Shown here: positions 36,000-46,050 of the stretch, piece after piece | Layout: every line of letters begins with the position of its first letter | Numbering within the stretch: the stretch's first letter is position 1 | The notes under the pieces: model-generated | Databases searched by the model: none | What the model was told of the DNA's origin: nothing | The model's input: the letters and a program-made list of their open reading frames with translations, nothing else | NCBI RefSeq assembly: GCF_034190915.1 | Contig: NW_026947490.1 | Coordinates: forward strand, 67,507,494-67,571,493 | Reading direction: 5' to 3' | From: Cavia porcellus | Lineage: Eukaryota > Chordata > Mammalia > Rodentia > Caviidae | Length of the DNA stretch: 64,000 nucleotides | Position numbers and translations under genes: made by a program

Positions 36000-36275
36000 A
36001 AAGATGCCACAGTGTGTCCTTGTCCACCTCATTTACCAGGCCAGCACCGTGCAACCTCTGGCTCTTCCCCAAAGCCTAATTGACCATGAAAGGAAATAGT
36101 TGAATCAGTCCAGGGCATCAAAGCAGCCAAAACACAAATAAAGATGCTCATAGGAGAAGACTTCCAGAACTGCTTCAGAAAGTGGCAATAAGCATGGGAA
36201 AAGCACACTTGAAATGAGAGGAGAGTATTTTGAGGCAATGTGTCCTTTTCTGAAACAAAGCTTTAAAATTTAAAC
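36000..36275 (+). pseudogene. Mariner transposase C-terminal relic
   Basis: The frame from 36044 reads APCNLWLFPKA, stop, LTMKG. The catalytic aspartate position of the mariner third-D block is N here. About 110 bp on, in another frame from 36156, EDFQNCFRKWQ is followed by a stop. These are the two best-conserved blocks of the mariner transposase C-terminus. Uninterrupted by SINEs, so it serves as the empty-site reference for the 30-kb copy. Confidence 0.8.
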
Positions 36276-36277
36276 AT

Positions 36278-36652
36278 TGTTATGGTTTGCATGTGGATGT
36301 TCCCCCAAAGCCCATGCAGTCATGGGAGCAGGTTTCTAGAACTTGTGATTGATTTAGGGTCCAATGCCAGGATTCTGGGTGTGAGTATTGCACCCGCCCT
36401 AGAATGGGTAGCCTATATACAATACAAGGAACAGGAAGAGTCTTTGCTCCCTGCTTCTCCCTTTTTGTTCTTGTTGCTTTTGATGTCTGCTACCACCATG
36501 AACTGTTGCCCTCTGCCAAACCACCTTGCCTTGGAGCCTGCTAAGTATGCACTGAAACCTCCACAAACTGTAAACTAAATAAACCTTTCCTTCCTTAATT
36601 TTGAGTGTCATGTGTTCTGCTCCAACAATGAAAGAAAAGTAATTAACACAAA
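36278..36652 (+). mobile_element. MaLR-type LTR, full length
   Basis: Begins 'tgttatggtttgcatgtgga', includes 'ttctgggtgtgagtattgca' and AATAAA at 36578-36583, ends near 'aagtaattaacaca'. Inserted directly after the mariner relic. Spurious frames cross it. Confidence 0.8.
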
Positions 36653-37429
36653 CTGCAATCATATTTTTAGCATGCTATTTATTTTCTCAAGCTCTAGTTA
36701 AATTTGAAGCATATTGGATTCATGCACCTTGGACAAAAAAAAAGATTTGAAGCATACTGTGTTCATTTCACCTTCGAAACCTGAGAGAAGGCCGTCAGTC
36801 ATGAGGAGCCCACCGTTTCCCCACTCCCAAACAAAACCACCTCAGATTTAAGATCCCTGACCATTCTGAGCTTGTAGTGAATAATTTGGTAGTGCACATT
36901 ACCATACCTCGCAGCTATACTCTGCCAGGCTCCACATGTCTCTGTCTCATGAAAATCTGTCTTATCCAAAATTGGGTTTTGTCCTCACGGACAAAAAGTT
37001 TATTCCCCATGTCTTGTCCCTCTCACTCTGCATGCTTCCCGCTGATGCCAACACATTGCCTATGCCAAGGAACGATACCACACTATGAAAACTTAAGAGA
37101 TAAATGCAGATGTCATGTGTGTAAAATTATATGTTTATGAAAAACTCCAAAGAAAGGGCAGCAAAGACAAAAAATGTTTCTATAAGCATCCCTAGATCTT
37201 TTGTAATTCTTTTCCATGTGCACTTTAATTCTAGGGATGTGATGTAAACCCAGCCCTTTTTCTTCTGGTATGACATTTAGGGAAATTTAGAAGCAAAGAA
37301 AGATCCAAAAGGGTAAGGCAATGATTCAGATTCTATTTTCCTTGGCAGCTGACATTCCATCTCAGTCTCTTTATGTAATCAACCCTTACTAAAATATGGT
37401 TTGTTGTGATTATACTGAACATTTAATTG

Positions 37430-37625
37430 CCTTCTTATAATATTAGGTACTGTGTTAAGTGCATATGCATTATCTCAACAAATCCACACAACCATCCAAG
37501 AAGACGAGAACTATGGTAGCTGTGTCATAGATGAACAAACTGAGGGGAACAAAGATTAAAAAACTTGCCCAGGTTCATGAAGCCTGAAGTCAGTAAGACT
37601 AGAATTGAAATCTTACTTTGTCTAA
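37430..37625 (+). mobile_element. MIR SINE
   Basis: 'taggtactgtgttaagtgca', 'tgcattatctcaacaaatcc', 'gatgaacaaactgagggg' and 'acttgcccaggttcatgaag' reproduce the MIR core in order. Confidence 0.85.
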
Positions 37626-37745
37626 CCTTTGTGTGTTAGCACCACAAAAAAAGAGGAAAGAAAAGAATGAAACTTCCGTATACCTATACTACGTCCACCT
37701 TCATCTCAGTTTCATTCACCCAATTTTGTTAGTCATATTGTTAAG

Positions 37746-38150
37746 TGTATTCATTAGCTTCCCACTGCTGGATAAAATACCCATCACCCACAGTTTAAAG
37801 AAGAAGAAATTTGGGGCTGGGGATTTAGCTCAGCAGCATAAGTGCTTGCCTTGCAAGTGCATGGTTGTGAGTTCGATCCCTGGTACCAACAAAAAAAATA
37901 GAGAGATTTAAGTAGGCTTACATTTTAAGGGGATTCAGTCCATGGTTGGCTGGCAGCAAAGCAGACATATCATGGTGGAGCATGCTCAGTTCAAGATAGC
38001 TGGGGAGCAGAGCAAGCGTCCTATGCCAGAGGAAGAAGGGGTGAGATCTGGACCCAAGGCCACACCCACCCAAAGGTGCTCACCACGCATTCCTTGGGTA
38101 GATTCAAAAGCAATCTAGTTGTCACTGCACCCTAACTGCCAGCCTAAGAT
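37746..38150 (-). mobile_element. LTR relic, MaLR-like, split by an ID
   Basis: Plus-strand landmarks 'gctggataaaatacccatca', 'ggattcagtccatggttggc' and 'catatcatggtggagcatgc' are the reverse complement of a MaLR-type LTR. The ID at 37813-37900 is inserted near its 3' end. Confidence 0.55.
37813..37900 (+). mobile_element. Young ID SINE
   Basis: 'ggggctggggatttagctca' to 'gttcgatccctggtaccaac' plus A8. Both Pol III boxes are intact. Flanks 'agaaattt' and 'agagattt' may be an imperfect target duplication. Confidence 0.9.
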
Positions 38151-38379
38151 TTATGTTTTTACATTATGTAGTAATTTTGACAATGTCATCAGGAATGTGT
38201 TTAATGATTCTAAAACTGTAACCTCCTCATAGAGTAATTACAACATTATGCATTATTTCCATGCAGAATTAATGATATAATTAAGCCTATAAAGAAGGAA
38301 GAAAGTAAATCCTATATCACAAAAACCACCTCATCAAGGAGACATTCCACACTTGTAGGCTGAGCTCAGGGACAGTTTC

Positions 38380-38540
38380 TTCTGCTTTATGTCATCTTAC
38401 TTTCTTTCTGGTTTTGCTCAATTTCCTTCCTGAACAATATTTTTAGTTTCTCAGTCACTGAACTGTCTTGAGTTTTGGCTTGCTGTCTTCATCTTACCCT
38501 CATCCCTAGTTGATGGTTTAGCTGGGTATAGAACTAACTA
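38380..38540 (-). mobile_element. Ancient LINE-1-like fragment
   Basis: 'ttgatggtttagctgggtat' with 'agaactaac' is a characteristic minus-strand LINE-1 segment. The flanking T-rich DNA at 38800-39130 and 39300-39600 has the same character. Confidence 0.45.
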
Positions 38541-38554
38541 TGCTAAAACGCAAA

Positions 38555-38775
38555 TTGCAAACCACAGTCCACGGATCAGAAACAGCCCAGCTGGCTTTTC
38601 CGCTCTTCCCACTCAGTGGGTCACAGCCACATGCTTCAGTGACACTCTGTCTGTGGTGGCTTCCACACTGAAATGCCAGTGTCATGTAGCTGCAACATAA
38701 TCCACAGAATCTAGAATGTTAACTATCTTGCCCCTTATCAAAAGAAAAATCCACATTTTATTTAAAATCACTAAA
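38555..38775 (+). mobile_element. hAT-like DNA transposon relic
   Basis: 'aaaccacagtccacggatca' at the start, 'gtcacagccacatgcttcag' in the middle and 'actatcttgccccttatcaa' at the end match an ancient mammalian hAT-type family. Subfamily not assigned. Confidence 0.55.
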
Positions 38776-39128
38776 TGGCAGAACACCTACTCCAATGCCT
38801 TGTGTTGTGATGTCAGTTTGATTATTGAGCATCTGTTTAATTTCTCCTGTCTGGAAACATTGTTCACTTTTTCATCTGTCCATATACGACTCACGAGGTT
38901 TTGGTTTTTGTTTCACTTTTTCTAGTATTCAGTGAAATCATCCAACTAAAGATTCATGTCTTCTTTCGCATATGGCTGTTTTGTTTAATCCTTGTTTCTG
39001 TTTTCCATTTCTTTCCTATTACTGAACCCAGACTTCTGACCCTGTCTTATACTTGCTTTTCTTTTATATATCTTTTTTTTTTTGTCTTTTTCATAGTGGA
39101 AGAATTTTGTTTTCCTTTGGTCATGTTT

Positions 39129-39130
<2 letters not shown>

Positions 39131-39175
<45 letters not shown>

Positions 39176-39295
39176 CTCTCTCTCTCCCCCCCCCTCCATT
39201 TCCCTCTTCACCCCTCTTAATAGTGTCTGAATAGTTGTGGGGTCGGAACCCATGGTCTCACACCTGCTAAACAAATGCTCTACCACTAAGCACCA
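39131..39295 (-). mobile_element. ID SINE relic with (CT)n tract at its tail
   Basis: 'gtggggtcggaacccatggt' and 'atgctctaccactaagcacc' are a reverse-complement ID body (39232-39295). The 3' side is a (CT)n run with a cytosine stretch at 39131-39194, likely grown from the tail. Confidence 0.65.
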
Positions 39296-39599
39296 TCAAG
39301 ATGATCAATGTATTTTTCAATCCAACTTGTGAGGTTATTATTTTAGAATCTTATTTTAATCACTAGAAGCTCTTCTTAGTCTATGATTACTCTGAGATCA
39401 CAACTTGCTCTGATTTTAAGGATATACTGTCATTTTTTATTTGTTCTGAGTATACTGAAGATTGTTTTAGCCACATTTAGTCTCCTGGGTTAAATCGCAT
39501 CTTCTCTTCAGGAGCAGTTAGTCCATATGTTCCTATTACTCCTCTCTCAGGAATTTGACATCATCTGATATCCATTGTTGTGTTCACCACCAAAGAGCA

Positions 39600-40513
39600 A
39601 AGCTGATCAGCTGAGATACCATGCAGCATTCTCTCTGCTGTGCAAGATTCCAGATATATGGTATCTGCTTATCCAGATTCTCTATGGTATAAAGCAGGAA
39701 GGTTATGCACCCCAAGACTGGCTTGGGCTTGGAGAAATTCAGTACAGTTCACAAATTTGGACTATGTACCTGGCATTGACCACACAAGCCCAGGGTTGTC
39801 TGTAGCTTTCTTCTTCAGTCCCAGCATCTACACTGTGATGCTTTAAAGAGTTATGTTCCCTTAGGACTCATTTGGAGTTATGCACAGCACAATCTGTCTG
39901 TGTTTGCACTGAGACAGAGCAATGGAGCAGAGAGGAAAGAGAGGGGAGGGGATGCTCGCTCTGAAGAAGGCCACCCCTCAGTCTTGGACTTAGAAGCCCT
40001 GGCCCACTTGTCCTTTGTGCTCAATGACCCCGAACTTCAGGCTTGTCCAGTCCCTTCTCATCTGTGGAATCCCCTGTTTTCACTTTCCTTTGCTTTTCAT
40101 GTAACGCTATCTGCTTTCTGTCTTCCCACATTTATTCCCATTCTGTAGTTCTGCTCTTAAGGTCCAGCACTGCTGGCATTCCATTAGCCAGGCTTACAGA
40201 TGTCCTGTAGACAGTGAGCAGTAGATGGGTTCAGTCGTTTCCATGGGCCTTGAGCAGGATAGATCGTAACGCCTGTACTCAGTCTCACAGCTCAGGCAGG
40301 AGACACAAACCACACAGTGGACAGAACATGCTACTGGGCAGCTGTCAGTCCCTGCCTTTCCCTCCTTCACTCCACCAAGATGTGCTTTCAGTAAAGTTAC
40401 CTGGTAAATGCACATGATAAATACATTGTCCCATGAATATTTCTTTTACCTATACACATACACAAGGAAGCTAAATTTTAATTTGAAAAATTGTTTAACT
40501 TTTGAAAACCTCA
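39600..40513. other. Unassigned intergenic DNA
   Basis: No gene or repeat recognised. Confidence 0.4.
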
Positions 40514-40603
40514 GTTTCAGGCTGCAGAAGGAGCTCAAAGGCAGGATACTTGCTTAGTATTGGCCAAGCCCTGAGTTTCATTCTTGGGTGAGAAAAATAC
40601 CTG
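40514..40603 (+). mobile_element. Diverged ID SINE
   Basis: 'ggctgcagaaggagctcaaa', 'acttgcttagtattggccaa' and 'gccctgagtttcattcttgg' with a short A tail. Confidence 0.65.
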
Positions 40604-42298
40604 CAAGTATCCAAATATTTTAATGGAAAATTTCCCTTTTATGGAGAATTAAATTGCCTGAGATGCATTAAAGTCCAATCGGAATATCTCTGAACCCCGG
40701 TGCTTCTGATCAGATAAATTAATGGGCTTCTGCTGATATTTGTAATCAGCTGAAAAAGCAAGACTTTTTAAAATATATATATATATTTTTTTGAAAGGCT
40801 GTAGACCAGACCAGCTGAACCATATCAAGGTAATTTTAAGCATCTCATTATTCAAAATGTTTTCATAACATAAGAATCTTTGAAAATTCATAGAAGAGAA
40901 GTATTGATGAATTAAAGTACATTTCAAAGGAACTTCTAAACTACACATTTGCCTCATCGTAAATAACACCTTACCCAGAACATTCAAAAAAAGGAAACCT
41001 CCCAAACAAGAGTACATAGTTAAAACTGAAAAAAGAGGTGACTTGTGCAAGTAACTCCTGGGGAAATGGCTAAAAGAAAAATCATATTTAGATTTTTAAC
41101 CCTCACCACTATTTTCAGCATCACAAATAAGACCAAAACCAGTTAAGCTAGGGCTCATCCTAGAATCTCCATTATTGAAAAAGTCACCATTATTGAAACA
41201 TCTTTCATTTAACTGCCACAGAAATGTATTATGCATTCTTAAACATTGTCGGAAAAGGCAAATGTAGATCAATTAAGGTGTAAGAACTGGAACCTTTTGG
41301 AACGTTGGAAGCAGGCATACTCTTTAGTGTGCTTCATTTTCTAATATAAAGAGAGAACAACAGCTTTCACTCTGTCAAGCTGACACTCCAAACACTGCTG
41401 ACTTGGAAGCTGCTCTTGTCTCTGTCAGGCACGGGTGTGTACATGAACTCACATGTGACTACACACGTACCCCCAGCTTTGAAAATCCGTGGTTAGATGG
41501 ACAAAGTTTGTGGCCAGGTTCAGCCATGCTCTGCAGTTATCAACCATGACAGAGCTGGAAGAAAAACATCTGGTCCAAGGTCGCTGCTGGCCTTTGTAGC
41601 AGAGTATACCTTTGATCTGCAGCTGGAGCTCTCTATTGAGCAGAGCAGATCAATTAGTTAATAGACCATTCCCACTAGTAGTCCCACTGGCAGACTACCT
41701 AGTATAGAAGCAAGTTCCATTTATCAGCCTTACCCTTCCCCTTCTACTCTAGGCAGATCCTTTTTCCCCCTTGAAATAACATAATTATTAAACCACTTCA
41801 GTCACTTCTGTGGTTAATGATTCCCTCCTTTCCCCAGTTCCGCTCTCCTGCTGAAACCTCTTGGTGGGTTTTAAACACACCACTCGATGGCTACAATTTC
41901 ATTCCCCACTACAATTAGGACTCATAGCAACTCGGGACCCCATTATTAAAACCAAACATCTTGTCCCAGTTTGGTGAATGCCCTTGAGGAACTGCAGTGA
42001 TCATATCTGCATGTATCTTCCTCCAAATTCAAAGAAGTACTATAACGTGACACCTTCACCTGGATTTCATCCTAATAGTGTGAGTCATTTTTTTTATATT
42101 TTGAAGACTGGTTCTAGGAATTTAATAATGCATATGAGAAATTATTTTTAGCCCATTTACAATGATGTTGCTATCAGTGCTATTTAGAAAAGAATAATTG
42201 TATGTCAGGGAACCAAATTTAGTTATTTCAGAACTGGTATGTAGAATTCCAATTAGTTTTAATGACTGTAGTGAGTTTAAAACATTGTATTTGAACTG

Positions 42299-42330
<32 letters not shown>

Positions 42331-44004
42331 CAAACACACAAAAACTGCTCTAAATTAGGTTGCTATGTTTTTGTGTCTGTTTTTAAAACAGAGTTAGTAA
42401 AGTCACTGACCTCTTCAGGTACACCAGTTAAACCAGCTAGACACACAAGGACCGTCAAGGAAACACAGCCTCCCTGTAAGCAATGTCTGACAGCTCACTC
42501 AGCTCATTTTACAGCAAAAGACCCAGGCCCGCATTTACACTGGAGCCAGGCATGGCAGCCTCCTCCCAGAGCAGTTGCATGCGCTTAGCCTACATGAAAT
42601 TCCAAAGGGAATCTAAGGAGGCAGAATGTAATTAGCCCCTTGGAGTCTGGCACAAATAGAAGGATTAAACAGTGCCATCCTTTGTCCCCAAAATAAAACA
42701 TGCCAGTGGCTATACAAGCACAGCCAAGACATAAGAACAGAGCCCAGAGTTTTGTGTGACACCAGTGTGCCCTCTTTCACGTCACCAGCTCCTACTGGAG
42801 TGATCCTCAAGGTGACCCCTTGGATGTCCTGTCATTACCACTTTAATCTTTAGAAAAGGACAAATGAAAATACCCAATTAAGTTCCCATGACTCACCCAC
42901 TCTGGGACTTAGTGGAACTAAAGAACTACTAACGCTTCAAGTCAACAGTCACTGACTCCTGAAGAGCTCAATCTGAGGCCATTTAAGACGGCAATGCCCA
43001 GTGTAACTATGCCCAAAATGACATGAGGCATAAGACAGCTGACTTTCAGCTCATTTCCACTGATTTTGTAACAGTTAATCCTTGTGAGCAGGTTGCTAGG
43101 AAGCTGAGTGTGAGTCCTGACAGTTTGCCCTGTAGGTACCTTCAGAGAATAGATTGGCTGCTTGATCAGCACCAACCACCCACAAGAGAGCCAAGACCAG
43201 GGCAAAGCAGAAGTGGCCTTGGAGCCCATGCTCGTCCTCAGTGTTCACTGGATTCAGTTCTTTTTCTTTGTTCAAGGCATCCTTGAAGGACTCTTCTTCC
43301 CCGTCTTGCTTCTTGCACCTTATGAGAAGGTGACCACCCTAAATGACTTCCTAGCATCTGACATTCGATCCTTCTCACAACTTTTGGTATCAACTCAATA
43401 GCACCTTGGATCAATGGGCCCAGGGCCCAGGGCCCTGACACAGCTGGGTGGGGGAAGCTAAGACAGAATTCTAGCAACCTCAAGCTCAGTGCTAGCCAGG
43501 GCCCATTTCTAGACTCATTTCTAGACTTTTGGACTGTATCAGTGTCCAAAAGGGAAATAGTCCCAGTCTCCCAATCATGTTTGGTGCTGAAGCCTGAAAG
43601 CTGACTGCTTCAGCTGACTGACTGAAACAGTAATCAAACCTAGACTGCGTTCACAAGGTGGAATGGTCTCCTTTAGCATTTGCCTCAGATAACAAATATC
43701 CCCTGAGGACAGAGCTCAGAATTCCTCTTCAGAGAGCCCTACTTCATCAAAGTGGCCCAGGTCAAATTTCATGATGTGCAAGCTTGGTAGAGAACAATAA
43801 TCACCTAAGTCAGCACATTTCTCATGCCTGTAACTTTGTCACCTCAAGGAAGTATTTTGGGCTGCTTTCCCATAAAAAGATTGGAAATCAGTTCTTTGTT
43901 GATTGTAGGACAGTCCTAAGCTTTTCCCAGTCTCTTGGAGAAGCATTTTGCTGTCTTATTTTGATTCTTTCATTCTGATTCTTTTTTCTGCTTAAAACCT
44001 TGAA
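40604..44004. other. Repeat-poor block 2
   Basis: 3.4 kb with no SINE, LINE or LTR recognised; the exceptions are a poly-T run at 42299-42327 and small tandem words near 43415-43526. The part 41640-42300 is rich in TAAT words of the type bound by homeodomain proteins. No convincing exon on either strand. Confidence 0.4.
42299..42327 (+). repeat. Poly-T run
   Basis: About 29 consecutive T residues with no SINE body beside it. Confidence 0.95.
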
Positions 44005-44090
44005 TGTTGGGCAGTGGACACAGCTCAGCGGCACAGCGCCTGCCTGGCAAACTGAGGTCGTGAGATCAGTTCCCGGTACCAAACTTAAAT
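44005..44090 (+). mobile_element. ID SINE
   Basis: 'gacacagctcagcggcacag', 'cgcctgcctggcaaactgag' and 'tcgtgagatcagttcccggt' then 'accaaact'. The B box is altered ('gatcagttcc'). Intermediate between old and young types. Confidence 0.85.
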
Positions 44091-44144
44091 GTCTTTAAAT
44101 TTGAAAAAGGGAATGTTAACAATAAACCACAGCTAATGTGCTTT

Positions 44145-44612
44145 CTTTGTGACAGTCCAAGAATGACTGTCTCCCCAAGTGCATGTGCTAAAACCTATTC
44201 CCCCAGTGTGATGGCATTTGAAGTGGAGAACTTTGAGACATGATTAGATGTTTTAGGGGCAGCTTCCTGAAGAACAGGATCAGTGAACATGGCTGGGGCT
44301 TAACAATGATCAAGATGTGCAGTATATGTACAGATTCCCCAAGGTGTCCCACAAGCAAAAATGAATAAAAAAATTTTAAAAGCATGGAATCAGTGACCCC
44401 AGGCAGAAGCCTCACATGTTCTATCAGTAAGGACACAGAAAGAAGATGGCCATCTGAGAACCAGCACCAGGATCCTCACAGATGCAAATTCTCATGTGCT
44501 CTGATCCAGGACTTTCCAGCCTGCAGCGCCAGGAGACATGGATCTGTTCTATCTGTAAGCCATGCAATCTACAGTCATTTGTTACAGCAGCATAAACAGC
44601 TCAACTAAGACA
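44145..44612 (+). mobile_element. LTR relic (MaLR/MLT-like) split by an ID-like insertion
   Basis: 'gcatgtgctaaaacctattc', 'cccagtgtgatggcatttga', 'agtaaggacacagaaagaag', 'ccaggactttccagcctgca' and 'gtcatttgttacagcagca' follow a well-known mammalian LTR order. An ID-like body lies at about 44290-44375, with 'gaacatgg' and 'aagcatgg' on either side. Confidence 0.65.
44290..44375 (+). mobile_element. ID-like SINE inside LTR
   Basis: 'ctggggcttaacaatgatca', 'cagattccccaaggtgtccc' and an A-rich tail. Diverged, but its position inside an otherwise continuous LTR supports an insertion. Confidence 0.5.
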
Positions 44613-45649
44613 ACTCATCACAGAGACTTTTCCTCACTGCCCTTCATAAGAAACCGTTGGGAAAGGAGACTCTTACAGGTTACTGTGAGGACTTCGCTTA
44701 CGCCCATATACTGAAAGAAAAGAAAGCAAGACAGCAAAGACTCTAAACCACCTGTAGTGTCACAAGGTGAAACCGTCCTCTGCCACACCACCTGAACATG
44801 CATCTGATGTCAGAAGCTAAGCGGACTCTGGCCTAGTTGGATGGCACACAAGGTGAAACAGTTGTCACATGTCCTCTTTGCTCAGGAAGGTCCCAATCAC
44901 AAAAAGCCCCTAAGGGTTGCTAAAGGTGGAAGGAAAACATCACAGCAGCCGCTCAGATGGAGCCGAGGAAGTGCAGTCACCCACTGGACCAGTTCCGGGA
45001 GTCGTCTCTAGGGATCTCTGGCTTCTGAGCAAACACCTTCATTCTCCAGTCTCTACATGTTGCTTATTTCTTGCAGACTTCGTAGCACACTCCGAGTGCT
45101 GAGTTTCATCACACAGGCACAAGGCTGAGAAGTGCATGTGACAGACTCACCCTGGTTTTTGGACTCTGGAAAGCCCTCTGTGAAAGAAGCCTCCTTCAAA
45201 TGGGTGTGTATTTCTGCCTCAGTCAAAGCCAAGTTCCCTTCTTCTTGGCAGCCAGATAAAAATGGGTGTTAGGTTTTCAACCCAAAATTCACAATGGGTT
45301 GAGTTTCTTTTTCAGACTTGCTCAAAACATTTGTCTGACCTCTGAGTAGGGCTTGAGATTTGATGACATATAATCTAAGTAAATACATTCAACTCTAATT
45401 TATGGGTGAAGAGGAGACTCTGAATTTAAAACAAGCAGTTAAAGAAAAAACACAGACTCCTAGGCAGCATCCCAGGGTTTTCTTGGACATCTCTGCCATA
45501 TACAATCCTATAGTCTCTGTAGTTCTCAAAAGCACCTCCCAGGCATAGGACTAGCTGGACATTACAGTACTTTAACCCCAACTGAAGTACAGCATCTCTC
45601 CCGCCAAAGCAAGGGGCCACTTCCAAGGATACTTTCACAAGTCAGTGGA

Positions 45650-45752
45650 GACCTGTGGATATAGCTCAGTGGCACAAGTGCCTGCCTAGCCAGTACAAAG
45701 TCCTGAGCCTGATTCCCGGTACAAAAAACAAACAAACAAACAAACAGCTCAG
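45650..45752 (+). mobile_element. ID SINE with 15-bp target duplication
   Basis: 'gtggatatagctcagtggca' to 'ttcccggtacaaaaaac', then a (CAAA)n tail. Flanks 'tcacaagtcagtgga' (45635-45649) and 'tcacaagtcaatgga' (45753-45767) differ at one base. Confidence 0.92.
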
Positions 45753-45954
45753 TCACAAGTCAATGGACACACCTAGAAAATCAGGTTCAAAGAATCAAAT
45801 ATATTTTCTCTGGGGTCTATGTCTCAAGCTCAGCTTCAGCAAGATTTATACATTAATTCCTATCTGATACTTATTGTATATACATCAGTCATGAAAAATA
45901 CTTCAGACTTAGGCCATAAACTAAGAACAAGCATGGAGCTTCCAGGAAACTAGA

Positions 45955-46050
45955 ACTTTTAGATTCAACCATGATGCCCTTGGGAAAGTAACCCACGCAA
46001 TTTGAACCTCAGTTAACTTATTTAGAAAAGGAAACCTTCCACCAAGTGGT
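45955..46050 (-). mobile_element. MIR SINE fragment
   Basis: 'cttgggaaagtaacccacgc', 'aatttgaacctcagttaact' and 'tatttagaaaaggaaacc' are the reverse-complement MIR core. Confidence 0.65.
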
